Assembly (NCBI GenBank): GCA_015178975.1
Contig: WHVD01000045.1
Location: 1-64,000, forward strand
From: Hysterangium stoloniferum
Taxonomy: Eukaryota > Basidiomycota > Agaricomycetes > Hysterangiales > Hysterangiaceae
Reading direction: 5' to 3'
Length of the DNA: 64,000 bases
Under the pieces are notes generated by a model. The model did not search any database. It was not told the DNA's origin and worked only from the letters and a program-made list of their open reading frames with translations. Made by a program: the position numbers and the translations under genes. Positions 1 through 10,186 of the stretch are shown here, piece by piece (the stretch's first letter is position 1; every line of letters starts with the position of its first letter).

Positions 1-920
1 TACCACCTCTTGATGGCGCAGCGGATCATTTATTCGACAATTTCTCATGAGTGACTGAGTCTACTATTGGTTCCATTAAATTGATGTTGTCATTGGATGT
101 AGATCATGGCCATGCCAAGTTCCTAGATGGAACAAATGAAGATACTCCCCTGCAAATTGTGAATAGCCCTGAGGATAATTCTTCAACGGTTCCCGGTGAG
201 TCCTTCATACCTCCCCTTGAGATACAACTCAGAAGTCGTCAATCGGAATTAGGTGCATCCTCTCATCACTTGTGCGCAACGTCCCGATTGGCAAGCCAAA
301 TAGCATACATTTCTCCTGAGCTTCTCTTGTCGTCGTATAGTGGTGGGGTGGGCGTAATGGACTCATCTGTCTCGCATGTTAGCGGTGACTCCACAAAATC
401 ATCGTAATGAAAAAGACATTAGACTACATACCGAGAGGTGTTTCAGGAAATATTGTTGGTATTTCACGAGATATTTTTGGATGAATCAAAATCCTTTGGT
501 AAGGTTGGAGACGGGGAGGCACCACGGGGAAGGTCTTGAGTAGAGTCTTCGCAGCCTGGAGTTGACTGGCCTTTGCCGATAGAGCCGATCGATTTCCAGG
601 TGACTTTTAAAATGACATTTTGGATACCAGCAGGTATAGATGGTGGGCAGCAGTAATTGGAAGTTGAAGATGATACAGGATAGTGTTGTACCAGCGTTGA
701 TTCTACGTGAAGTATAGAAGTGGGCAACGACTTGCTGACCTTCTTGTACAACGAGCTTGACACAGAGGTAAATGAAATTCGCTGTCGTTGTTGGACTGTA
801 GGAGATGTCGAAGGTGCGTTTTATAGACCGTTTGAAGCCATCTTAGAACTACTCCGGGGGAGGGCCTGAAATTCCGAACGTGGAGTGCCACGGCGGTGGC
901 CGATGCCTTATCTTCGCTTA
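1..920. other. Unresolved left edge, possible gene fragments
   Basis: This stretch does not match the tandem gene family, which starts at about 925. A plus-strand open frame runs 51-407 (118 codons from a GTG), and its frame is closed by a TGA just upstream. A minus-strand frame at 763-464 encodes a Ser/Pro-rich stretch, with another short minus frame at 891-703 that might be an upstream exon. I recognise no domain in any of them. The join to family exon 3 at about 920-930 is abrupt, so it is a rearrangement breakpoint or the edge of another insertion. Confidence 0.3.
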
Positions 921-924
921 TTAC

Positions 925-1482
925 AAAATGAAATTCTGATAGAGAACGGGCGATGTTTATGATTGTTGGAATACGAAGTGAGTCTCGTTACAACGGATAA
1001 GGACGACAATACATGTATCGTCCTTATATGTATACGCCTAGTAACTGCTTACTAATATAGGCGTATGGTCCGTGCCCCTTGTTGCTTGCATATCAGATTC
1101 CCAAAATCCAACAATGTTGAAATAGACTCGTGCGCCTAAGCTTAAGTTACACTTACACAACGACACTAAACAACACCGTCCCATCCCGTATCAAGCTTAT
1201 ATGACAGTACCCAGCCATACCGTACCTTAGAACACACGTATTACCATCTCAGCCGCACGTTAACCGAAGAGTATTTAACTATGACAGTTACACACCCATA
1301 CCTCAGTCGAATCACCCTTACGTCGACTGAGTATATTCGTTATAAACAATGATAAATGTTGATGCAACCTCATCAAAGTTGGTGTGCAGCGGTGACTTGA
1401 CTAAAACGTAATGACATAATCACATTTGTCTCTATCTGACCAATAAATGCCGGGGCAGAAAAAGAAGACCAAAGCCAAGAAT
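925..1482 (-). pseudogene. Family copy A, distal exon 3 fragment
   Basis: Reading leftward, 1482-1349 and 963-925 match exon 3 of the tandem family, for example the conserved stretch SPLHTNLDEVASTF. The exon is split by a solo LTR (964-1348) and cut off on its right by the Ngaro-like element that begins at 1483. The exon resumes at 6568. Left of about 925 the match stops, so the downstream exons of this copy are missing. Confidence 0.7.
964..1348. mobile_element. Solo LTR, 385 bp, TSD atgat
   Basis: The sequence begins TGTTGGAATACG and ends TTATAAACA (TG...CA). It is flanked by the direct repeat atgat at 959-963 and 1349-1353. Removing it restores the paralogous exon 3 sequence. No internal retrotransposon sequence remains, so it is a solo LTR left by LTR-LTR recombination. 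Near its right end lies a perfect 9-bp palindrome arm pair, CTCAGTCGA and TCGACTGAG, separated by a short loop; the LTR at 8865-9195 has the same pair. Confidence 0.85.
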
Positions 1483-1658
1483 AGTATCGAGTGCCGCACG
1501 ATCCCTGCGTGCCGGGAGTAGTTCGGCACTCAACGTCCAGCCGAGCGTATGAAGGAGTCGCACGCCTTTTGTTTCCTACAACATCTCTGTCAGTACAGTA
1601 TCTAAAATTTCGCATCCTTTCACGGATTATCATTCATTAATTCTTTCTTTTATTTCTC
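1483..1658 (+). repeat. Ngaro split repeat A1
   Basis: This left terminal repeat of 176 bp matches A2 (6166-6341) at 170 positions by eye, and all six differences are transitions. The gag start codon lies 10 bp after its end, so A1 probably carries the promoter and leader. Confidence 0.88.
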
Positions 1659-1667
1659 TCCGCACTC

Positions 1668-3183
1668 ATGACATCTGGAGCCTTGCCACAAGGGGTGTTT
1701 GTGCACTTAGGTATAAATCTGAATGGCGAGACGAACCCACCTCCCACAGGGGCACAAGTGGAGACTGCCCCAGTGGACGTGAATCCAGGGCCAGATCCTT
1801 CATCATTACCACTATCAGATGGGGCTGGCACCAACTGTAAATCACAAAGGGTAGGCCAACACCCACCACCTTCTGAGATTGAGCTACTGGATGCGCAAAT
1901 AGCCCAGCTATTGGCGCACAAACATAGTCTAACATATGAAGCTAGCCCTGGTGACCTGGATGGACGAAGTGCAACTGAAGCAGCACTGGCTGTGACAAGG
2001 TTGTTCCTCGATCCGGAGGCACTACAACGGCCAGGAACATACCTTCACCCACTAGTGAGTCCCGAGGCAACAGGAAGGCACCAATTCCTGAGATTATACC
2101 CGGGTTTAAGGCCAACCCTTTAGAGATCCGTAAGTCCACCCTTTCCTTATCTCACAGATGGATGGCCGGTCCACATGATTTCACATGTGGGCCGTCCAGA
2201 CAGTCCAACGACATTGCGGAAGGCATGTCGCAGTTCACGGACAGTGCAGTGGCATTGTGGAATGCATGCCATTCGCTACAGCAGTTTGACGGCATTGCGG
2301 AATGCATGCCGTGCATTGTGACAGCTTCGATTCTGTGGTGTCTATGCAATCATCATGCTCATACTCCCCCTCCCTTTTTATTTTTTCAGCAATTCCACGC
2401 AAGGTGGAGGAAGCCTTTAAGAACCTTCACTACATTCCTTACATCTCCCTCACCTCCAAGGCACGGCGAAGAGCAGAGAAAGGAGCAGAGGAGTTTACCA
2501 TTTCACCATCTGGCGGCATCATTGCCAGAGGGCTGGACCGTGAGAATGAGAAGAGCATCGGTATAATCGACTGGTTAGCAGCAGCAATGGCGGCAGTTGA
2601 CCGCACTCGAGTCCACGGTGGTGTCCAAAGAGCCAATGCATTAGCGGCCCACCATGCGATTGTGACGTCGATTGTGAAGTCACATAGTTGGGACGTTGCT
2701 ATAGACTATGACGTTCAACAACGGGAGGCGGCTGCCCGCAACTTGTCTCATGACTTGGGCTGTTTAGATCCTGAGGTGCTGACGATCATATCGACTCGAA
2801 TAGCACTTCGGTCAACAAAGGTGTCCCAGACCTCAATGGCACCACCCAAGCACTCATGGCCAGCAGAGCCCCCCTCCCCAGCCGGATCACTGCGAAAGAG
2901 ATCGGGCACTGACAGGAACTCCTCACATTGTTTTCGATGTGGAGGCCAAGGCCACCTACCCGCTGACTGCCAGTCAAAGTGTACTACGGCAGGAAAGAAT
3001 CCTGCCTCAATCGCACGAGGAGCCAAAAATAAACATGCCCTCACAGCCCCTGATGGCAAGCAGTTTTGTTTCAGCTGGGCACTTGAGTCTCAGTGCAGGT
3101 GGGGCACCAACTGCACCAACACCCACATGTGTAGCATCTGCTTCGAGGATACCCACGGAGCAGGGGCCTGCAGGAAGCTCTGA
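1668..3183 (+). pseudogene. gag: Ngaro Gag with CCHC knuckle, frame-broken
   Basis: The start is the ATG at 1668, just after A1. The N-terminal part (1668 to about 2080) includes a short helix-prone stretch, SEIELLDAQIAQLL. A net frameshift lies between about 2030 and 2085; beyond it the frame reads PEIIPGFKANPLEI up to a GT donor at 2130. Splicing 2130-2389 joins this in phase to PIPRKVEEAFKNLHYIPY in the second exon (2390-3183). The C-terminal half has a zinc knuckle CFRCGGQGHLPADC (C-x2-C-x4-H-x4-C) and a second Cys/His-rich stretch near the stop at 3181-3183. As in related elements it should package the RNA. The frameshift makes this copy non-functional. Confidence 0.75.
2130..2389 (+). 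other. Candidate spliceosomal intron in Ngaro gag
   Basis: The donor is GTAAGT at 2130 and the acceptor is a long T-rich tract ending TTTTTTCAG at 2389. Excision (260 bp) joins the two gag segments in a consistent frame (GAG ATC C | CA ATT CCA). Inside lie partial repeats of a motif like ggcattgcggaatgcatgcc. The alternative is an unrelated insertion or a disrupted coding stretch. Confidence 0.6.
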
Positions 3184-3197
3184 CCCGAGACGGGTCA

Positions 3198-4817
3198 CAA
3201 CGCTGCTCGACCCTGTCGGCGCGGCGCGTATATTGAGTAAATCTGGTATATTGCACGACTGGCAGAATATTATAGCAGGTTTGAATAATGGATTTGACAT
3301 CGGACTGAAAGAGCACACATCACGTACAGCCATTTTTCGAAAATCACAGATCTTCCTTAGTGGACACAGAATTTATAACCAAGTATATAGCAAGCAAACA
3401 AAAGATTGGCCGCTACTCCAGGGGCTTTACGCCAGAGGAACTGGAGCAGGCCATAGGACCATGTCAGACATCTCCCTTGGGGCTGATCCCAAAACCGAAT
3501 TCAAGCACGTACCGCATGATCCAAGACCTATCATTTCCCCAAGACGACCTGATACATTCCTCCATAAACAGTCGCATAAATCCCGACGACTTCCCAATAG
3601 AATGGGGTACCTTTGCAGACGCAGCAGCATTGATATTATCTCTGCCAGAAGGTTCCATGGCTGCCACCTTCGACATTTCTGCAGCTTACCGTATGACACC
3701 CATACAACCAGATCAGCAGAATGCATGCTGCGTTTTCTGGGATGGCCTAGTATACGTCGATTGGGTGGTCGCATTTGGCTTGGCCTCGAGTGCAGGCGTA
3801 TTCGGGAGTATTGCAGACATGCTGATTGCCTTATACCGAAAGGTAGGCTTCGGGTGGTTGCTAAAGTGGGTCGACAATTTCCTGGCCATTCATTTGCCAA
3901 GGCAGGTTTGGACAGACGACGACTTCATTGCATTGACAGCACAATTTGGTGTACCCTGGAGTGAAAGCAAAACAAGACCTTTTTCATCAGTACAGAAATA
4001 CATAGGCTTCATATGGGACTTGGATGCCAAAACCGTAGCAATACTGAAGGAGAAACTCGAGGCGACACTGGAGCTAGTCAAGCGATGGGCCCAGGAGGAG
4101 CATTGATTCTCAGCGAATGAGGCGGAGAGGCTACATGGGAAGTTGGTCCATGTGGCGTCCATCTTCCCATGGATAAAACCTTTTCTACGCTCTATAACCA
4201 CATTCGCATGTGGTTTCACATCACGAAGAGCATCATTCCCCCCAAGCCCAGCATTGCAAGCAGATATGTCATGGGTTTATTTCATATTGCGGCACTTGCC
4301 AAATGAGCTCCCCATCGCATCAGCGGATCCGATCGACATAGGATGGTGGGGGGACACCAGTACATCATTTGGATTGGGCATCATAGTCAGCACCCAGTGG
4401 GCAGTGTGGAAGTGGGCCCCTGGCTTCGAAGTGGGCCCACATCGCCAATGCGACATCGGATGGGCAGAAGCAGTCATGGTAGAGTTGGGGCTGAGGATGG
4501 CGTTACAGTCTGGGGTGATGCATCGACGCAACCCGTCCGATTCAGTTTTCTTGGTGCATTCGGACAACAGTGGTGTCGTTGCAGTGGTGAACAAAGGCCG
4601 GTCACACAACAAGGAGACAAACAAGATTCTAAAAGAAATTTACAAACTGTTAGCCACGAATCAAATACAACTACGAGCTGAATTCGTACCATCCAGAGAG
4701 AACATCGCAGATGCCCTTTCCCGAGGCCATATCACCAAATTCCTCAAAGGCGGAATACAATCACAGGCCACATTAGACATCCCCAACCACTTATTACACC
4801 GGATCCAATCACTGTAG
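3198..4817 (+). pseudogene. pol: Ngaro reverse transcriptase and RNase H
   Basis: Coding starts in one frame (TLLDPVGAARILSKSG, about 3200-3335) and shifts near the T-run at about 3332 into the main frame. The RT block follows: LGLIPKPNSSTYRMIQDLSF, AATFDISAAYRM, FGLASSAGVFGSIADML. The catalytic segment reads KWVDNFLAI, so the second aspartate of the usual DD pair is Asn (codon 3876-3878), which should abolish polymerase activity. An in-frame TGA at 4104-4106 precedes FSANEAERLHGKL. RNase H follows, with WGDTS, E in IGWAEAVMVELGL and D in VHSDNSGVVAVV, ending with a typical ENIADALSRG. The ORF closes at 4815-4817, just before the recombinase. Confidence 0.85.
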
Positions 4818-4828
4818 CACCTGCAAGG

Positions 4829-6019
4829 GTGTCAGCACCCTTCGCCTCATCATTGCAGACATTACCAGCTGGACAATTGCACCTTGTCCCGTCAGTACTG
4901 AGGCCTCCATGTAGAGCTAAAGAAAGACTCTTCAGGTGGAAAGGAATCAACACACCACCTCCATCCACTGTACAGCACCCGGTACTGCAGTTACTAGCGT
5001 CCATAGCCTCTGAAGTGTCACTGCAGGATGCAAATAGCTACGGATCGGGTCTCCGCAAGTTCCATGTATTTTGTGATATCTTCTCTGTAGCTGAATCGGA
5101 AAGATTGCCAGCATCCTTCCCAATTTTACATTCTTTCGCACTTTGGGCAGCAGCGGACTCATCATTGCTCAGTCAGGAGCTAACTGCTGGGACAGCATTT
5201 GAGACTGTGTCAGTTGGCGTTACTCGGAAATACCTAGCTGCGGTTAGAGCATGGCACATAGCTCAAGGTTGGCCGCCACCCCTGTCAGATGATGAACGAA
5301 CAAGAATCGAATGGTCACTAAGGGGGCTAGAGAACTTACAAGGCAATACATGAAAGCGGCCCCCACGTCCACCGATAAAATTGAGGATACTAGGCGCGTT
5401 GAAGGCGTCATTGGATTTGAACAACTCCTTCGATGCCTGTGTATGGGCCATATCTACATGCGCCTTTTGGGGTTTAATGCATTTCGGGGAGGTCACGGTA
5501 TCATCCAGAACACAGTTTGACGGCAAAAAGCATTTGAAGTGGAAGGACGTCCTAATTAGCCATGACAATGATGGCAGGAGGTATGCACGTTTGGACTTAC
5601 CTGCTGCTAAAACGGCCAAATCTGGTGTAACCCAAGCGGTATACCTAACAGATCAGCAAGGGACATGCCCAATAGACACACTAATCAATTTATTGAAAGT
5701 CATACCGGCTGGACCTGAAGAACCACTGTTTTGTTGGCTAGACGACAGAGGTGCAGTAAGACCGATAGTCAAAAAAGCTGCACTCGAATGAATAAATCTC
5801 ATTCTTAACGCATGGGGATGGGGAACAACCTTCGGACATGCATTTCGTATCGGCGGCGCATCTTTCTTTCTAGTGCAAGGAGTTGATCCTGAAATCGTGA
5901 GATTAGCAGGCAGATGGAAGTCATTAGCATATGAAACATACATCAGGGCCTTTGAACAGACAGCATCACAGCATTTGGAGAACCTTTCAACAAGGAATGC
6001 AACTGCCTTGGTTGGGTAG
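4829..6019 (+). pseudogene. Ngaro tyrosine recombinase
   Basis: An N-terminal SAM-like core-binding region (SLQDANSYGSGLRKFHVFC) is followed by the catalytic domain. The first catalytic arginine, normally in a RFGE motif, is His here (MHFGE, codon 5480-5482). The H-x-x-R box is present as GHAFRIGGASF (about 5837-5848) and the C-terminal box as GRWKSLAYETYIR. In-frame TGA codons lie at 5351-5353 and 5789-5791; each falls where CGA (Arg) is expected from context. The stop is TAG at 6017-6019. In intact elements this enzyme integrates the DNA copy without a target duplication. The start is uncertain because no ATG fits; the frame opens at a GTG at 4829. Confidence 0.85.
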
Positions 6020-6065
6020 GCGGCGTAGCCTCGCCGCGTTTGGCAGGCATTTGTTCTTTGTGGGT

Positions 6066-6165
6066 GAGCGGCGAGTCTTCCCACGCATACGCGGAGAGCT
6101 AAGCTCTCCCCCTACCCAACCATACAGCTCTCTGCTCTCATCACAACACATAGACGAAGCTGGAT
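6066..6165 (+). repeat. Ngaro split repeat B1
   Basis: This 100-bp repeat begins gagcggcgagtc and ends gaagctggat, immediately abutting A2. It matches B2 at 6468-6567 with one difference seen (cacaacaca versus cacgacaca). Confidence 0.88.
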
Positions 6166-6341
6166 AGTATCGAGTGCTGCACGATCCCTGCGTGCTGGGA
6201 GTAGTTCGGCACTCAACGTCCAGCCGAGCATATGAAGGAGTCGCACGCCTTTTGTTTCCTACGACATCTCTGTCAGTACAGTATCTAAAATTTCGTGTCC
6301 TTTCACGGATTATCATTCATTAATTCTTTCTTTTATTTCTC
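6166..6341 (+). repeat. Ngaro split repeat A2
   Basis: This is the internal copy of A1, directly adjoining B1. The B1-A2 junction is thought to serve as template for completing the two termini and forming a circular intermediate. It is followed by a 126-bp AT-rich spacer (6342-6467) before B2. Confidence 0.88.
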
Positions 6342-6467
6342 CCACCCACCCTTCCCCCATATTGAGGATTTGGGTTAATCAATGAATCAAATTTAATAAT
6401 TAATGATTGTTTAATCTATTGTTAAGTGAGAGTGAGAGTTGTACTGCGAGAGAGGACCCGCCCTCCC

Positions 6468-6567
6468 GAGCGGCGAGTCTTCCCACGCATACGCGGAGAG
6501 CTAAGCTCTCCCCCTACCCAACCATACAGCTCTCTGCTCTCATCACGACACATAGACGAAGCTGGAT
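6468..6567 (+). repeat. Ngaro split repeat B2 (right end)
   Basis: This is the right terminal repeat. It ends ggat at 6567, and host exon 3 sequence resumes with gtcataagc. The dinucleotide AT is shared by both element-host junctions, which fits a short recombinase crossover region. Confidence 0.88.
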
Positions 6568-7627
6568 GTCATAAGCTGGGTAGTGTGACCTTTTCTGCTC
6601 CCGTTCTCAGACTTCGTGTAGTTTTATTAAAAAGACTTTAGTTTGTTTAAGAATTAAAATTTTTAATTAAGAAATAATCAGTCCTATGTGTGAGAATATC
6701 GGGAAAGTCTTTAAAACTTCCGTTGCTCTTCTCCGAATTTGAGGCGGGTATATAGGTCTACGACTCAGATATGAGTATTTCCAGTGTATTCAATGATTGA
6801 GGTATCCCTACTTCGCTAAATCGGCACTAGTCTTGGCAGCGTGAGAAGCTTGTGTAGAAACTTGCCAAAGGCACCATCGTCTTGTAACAAACAGGCGATT
6901 TCCCAGTATGTTGTCAGCTTTGCGATCAGTGAAGCTGTTTTAGCACTGTGACGGACTTTCATCCCAACGCTTTCCAAAGCGACTCCACAGTAATACCCGG
7001 GGCCAATGTCAATACTTGACATTGTCCCCTGACTTCGCGAGATCATTCCCCAGTGATCGGCATGACTGCAGTAGTGGCTGAGGTTGGATGTCGTGTTGGT
7101 GGATATCTTAACAACATTCGGTGGGTCATGGTAGCCCGTTTCTCCTTGAAACTGAAATGCGCAGCATGTGACACATCACATGGAAATAGCATTATACTTC
7201 ACTCACCCACTTGTCAACCCAAATCTCTATATCGTTTGCAGACAGCTGTATGTGTTGCCTACCATCCAGGACCCGATAACATAAATCATAGCTGGGTTCG
7301 TTACAACCCCATCGTTCTCGAACCTTCTCCCTGAATATCTCTCTCTCATCCCTTTAACGATCTCGTCCCTTTGCTCTGAACTCAATACACCAAGGGGAAA
7401 CTAAGAGTGGGAGTTTTGTTAGAACTAGTTGTATTGCAAGCTGTTCTATGTTCCATGTAGTTTATTTCGACACTCGTCTAAGTTGTACTTTACAGTAGCT
7501 TAGTCATAAAAACTTAACTTTTTCGTTATACCGTCAACATCTAACAAGTTCCTCAAATGTCTTCAAGGTTGATCTCAGCCGTTGCCGAATCGTGATTCCC
7601 CTGAGTCGTCCCGTTGGAAGTAGACAT
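6568..7627 (-). pseudogene. Family copy A, exons 1-2 and start of exon 3
   Basis: The start codon is at 7627-7625 (MSTSNGTTQGNHDSATAE). Exon 1 is interrupted by a small LTR at 7417-7546. Exon 2 (about 7170-6800) keeps IGPGYYCGVALESVGMKV and KLTTYWEIACLLQDDGAF, but lacks part of its end, where paralogues read LPRLGRLVQDSADLAR. Exon 3 begins and is cut by the Ngaro element at 6567. With LTR, deletion and retroelement it cannot be functional. Its parent function is unknown. Confidence 0.7.
7417..7546. mobile_element. Small solo LTR, 130 bp
   Basis: The sequence begins TGTTAGAACTAG and ends CATCTAACA. It is flanked by agttt (7412-7416) and agttc (7547-7551), a 5-bp duplication with one mismatch. 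Removing it restores the exon 1 reading seen in copy C (gggagttcctc). Confidence 0.7.
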
Positions 7628-8054
7628 TGGTGGGTAGCAGTCTCACCTACACTAGAAGGGAGTGCCTTGCTTTTGTGCCGCCACCAGTCGGAGAGTTAAT
7701 TCCATGAAGGTATGGCCGTATTTACACTCATTCCTGCCGTCGTACACAAGGTTCTCACACCTTCCTTGAACCTTATAGGCTCCACTGTAATGACACACGA
7801 GTCATTAAGTTACCGGAGGGCTGTTGGCTGACGCCATTCTTCTGAGGCATGAGCGTCGGTTTTGGTTTAGATGCCCAGATTTTGAGATTAATATTTTTAG
7901 ACCAGGAAGGTAACAACTAATTACAATTAATTGAATCTGGATATTAAAGAGGGATAATTAGCAAATGAATTAACTCTGTGTAGCAAAATCTTGTTTTAGC
8001 GCATCTGTTGCGGCGAGAAGTCGCTCTCTAAAGGCTATTATTATCTTGGAATTT
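7628..8054. other. Copy A upstream region, then unassigned DNA
   Basis: About 7628-7800 matches the conserved promoter-proximal region of the family. It includes gcttttgtgccgcc about 45 bp upstream of the start codon, at the place where copies B and I have a TATA box. From about 7801 to 8054 I see no gene; the Copia fragment then begins. Confidence 0.45.
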
Positions 8055-9510
8055 AAGAGCGAACTTCGACAAGAGTTCAAAATAAAAGACCTCGGGAACT
8101 CAAGTGGCTCTTGGGGATTGAAGTCAAACACTTTCGCAACACTCGTATATTGACAAAATCCAAAGGGTCATTAGTATTCCATCTCCTCTCTAATGTAGTT
8201 TTATATACGTGTAGTATAGTTAACAAATCTCTCGGTGAACGTTTTATCGCTGAGAGTAAGTGATTTGATTATTGTCTCATTCCATAGTCAAAACTCATTA
8301 TATGTATTTAGTACTCAAACGTCTTTAGGTATTGTATAATATAGCGAACATTTTATCGCTGAGATACTCAAACGTCTCTAATTCGGCCTACAAGACGCGA
8401 AGCCATTATCAACCCCCCTTGACCCTCATCACCACCTTTCCTCCTCACAATCACCCAGCAGACCCCATCGGCTCGAAGAAGTGCGCAACGTTCCATATCG
8501 CGAGGCGATAGGATCCCTTATGTATGCAGCACTCGGTACAAGCCCAGACATAACATTCGCGATATCCTTCCTTGCGCAATTGATCCAGAACCCAGGTCGG
8601 CCGCACTGGGAAGCTGTAAAAAGAGTTCTCTTCCCAGATACCTGAAAGGAACAATAGATCAGTGGTTGGTATTCGGAGATAGAAAAAGTGACCCACAGAA
8701 CGCACTCAAGGGTTACACCGATGGAGATTGGGGCTCGCAAGAACATAGGCACTCGATCTCGGGGTATATCTTTACCATAGATGGAGGCGCCGTCTCATGG
8801 AGCTTGAAGAAGCAACCTATCGTCGCGGTATCAACGATGGAGGCGGAATATATAGCTGCGACTCTGTTGAATTCTAGGCCCTTGCACTCTCGGACTAACG
8901 GCTACTTCGCACCATATCCGGACATACCACCCCGTATACGGTTATACCAAGCCGCTCCATCCACTATCTAGTATACCACGACTTACTACCATCACTAAGT
9001 AATTTAGATACTTTACTATTTAGTCTCGAATGTTTCAATACCCATACCTCAGTCGAGTCACTATCTGTGTCGACTGAGGTACGTTACCACAACTATATTT
9101 CGTCTTCAGACTCTTATCTTGATGTAACATAGCGTTATTATTACAGGTAGTAAATATGAGTCAAGTCACTGTGTCGACTGAGTGTTATTATTACAGACTC
9201 ATGCTACGAAGGAGGCCCTATGGATACGAGCATATATAGCCAAAATCGCTCGGCCGCTTACTCGCCCCATCACGATCTATTGCGATAATCAATCTGCCAT
9301 ACCAATTGTCAAAAGTGACGAGTTCCACGCATGTACCAAACACATTGATATTCAATACCACTTTATTCGCGCAGTTGCCAATAAGCAGGCTGGTGTCGAT
9401 CCACTACGTATCCACGGACGATAATCCTGCCGACATGCTAACGAAGTCGTTAGCCAGACCGAAGGTCGAAACATTCTCCCAACAGCGTTACGTAAGGGAC
9501 CTTTGGTAAG
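8055..9510 (+). pseudogene. pol: Copia-type pol fragment (RT end and RNase H)
   Basis: It begins in the RT C-terminal region (FKSELRQEFKIKDLG, then LKWLLGIEVKHF after a one-base deletion in a G-run near 8097). After an unresolved insertion of about 220 bp (roughly 8171-8362) it resumes with [13 protein letters not shown] and continues into RNase H (GYTDGDWG, STMEAEYIAAT). A solo LTR (8865-9195) splits RNase H. The coding sequence continues at 9201 with HATKEALWIRAYIA, YCDNQSAIPIVKSDEFH and the Copia tail NPADMLTKSLARPKVE. Frameshifts and missing Gag, protease, integrase and most of RT show a dead 5'-truncated relic. It is only distantly similar to the Copia element at 52.6-58.0 kb. Confidence 0.85.
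8865..9195. mobile_element. Solo LTR, 331 bp, TSD gactc
   Basis: The sequence begins TGTTGAATTCTAGG and ends TTATTATTACA, flanked by gactc at 8860-8864 and 9196-9200. Excision restores the Copia RNase H frame (IAAT then HATKEALW), so it inserted into an older relic. It holds the CTCAGTCGA...TCGACTGAG palindrome also seen at 964-1348, and a short internal duplication of gttattattacag. Confidence 0.88.
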
Positions 9511-9858
9511 CTGAAACGTAGTGCAGGGCAACTGTATAGTTGCGCTGCGCTTACGGATACTATATATGGGATTGAGACTGATCCCGTAGCCTCTCAGTCG
9601 AGGTTTATCACTCACTGGGAGTTATATTTAGAACTGCGCAAACTCCACGACTCGTGTGAACTTTCTACATAATAGGGCCAGTGAGAATGACACCAGCCAA
9701 CAGCCCTCCGACGACTCGTGTGAACTTCTTACATGATAGGCGCTGGCCTTGGGTCGGAGGTTTTAAGTACACCCCACGGGTTTCTTCTTATTGAAAGTTT
9801 TGATAAAATTAAATAGGAAGTGCGCAATCTTGCCGGATAAATTCCGAGGTTGACAGCA
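9511..9858. other. No gene seen; short repeated motif
   Basis: No supported coding region. The motif cgactcgtgtgaac occurs twice, at about 9644 and 9713. This lies between the Copia relic and the upstream region of family copy B. Confidence 0.4.
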
Positions 9859-9988
9859 CCAACGTCAGCAAAGCCGTATTGCAACCGTGACGTTCAATAA
9901 TTCCCTAAATACTAACTTATGGGCCAACGTCAGCAAAGCCGTATTGCAACCGTGACGTTCAATAATTCCCTAAATACTAACTTATGGG
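9859..9988 (+). repeat. Perfect 65-bp tandem duplication
   Basis: The unit starting ccaacgtcagcaaagc and ending aacttatggg occurs twice head to tail (9859-9923, 9924-9988) with no difference that I can see. It lies 250-380 bp upstream of the copy B start codon. The matching upstream region of copy I (about 59,650-59,720) has it once. Confidence 0.9.
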
Positions 9989-10186
9989 GTGATAATTATC
10001 AAAACTATTATTAGATGCTGTGTGAACCTTCAACGGAAGGCATGAAAAAGTAGTAAAGTAACTAAGTCCACTGCAGCCTATATAGTTCAAAGGTGAGGGG
10101 ATTTTCCTTGCGAAGGTAGGGATGACATGCTGTGAATCTTGTGTAAGCACAGCCACGAGTCTGTAGAACACTCTGACTGACTGCGC

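Larger units (their letters stand above)
1483..6567 (+). mobile_element. Ngaro-like tyrosine-recombinase retrotransposon
   Basis: This is a 5.1-kb DIRS-order element encoding Gag, reverse transcriptase, RNase H and a tyrosine recombinase. Its ends are split direct repeats in the order A1 (1483-1658), ORFs, B1 (6066-6165), A2 (6166-6341), B2 (6468-6567). That order is diagnostic of Ngaro/PAT-type elements, as opposed to LTR elements or the inverted-repeat DIRS type. I saw no methyltransferase domain, which favours Ngaro over PAT. The element sits in exon 3 of copy A. The left flank ends gccaagaat and the right flank starts gtcataagc; copies C and G carry the uninterrupted join. There is no target duplication, as expected for recombinase integration. 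Three in-frame TGA codons, two frame breaks and two changed catalytic residues make it inactive. Confidence 0.9.

Noticed and set aside
2939..3964. 341-codon plus-strand ORF across gag and RT
   Set aside because: Only its middle part (about 3200-3335) reads the RT N-terminus; elsewhere it is a shadow of gag and RT in neighbouring frames.
8171..8362. Another solo LTR in the Copia relic
   Set aside because: Foreign sequence is present and atcgctgag plus actcaaacgtct are duplicated, but I found no TG...CA ends or target duplication.
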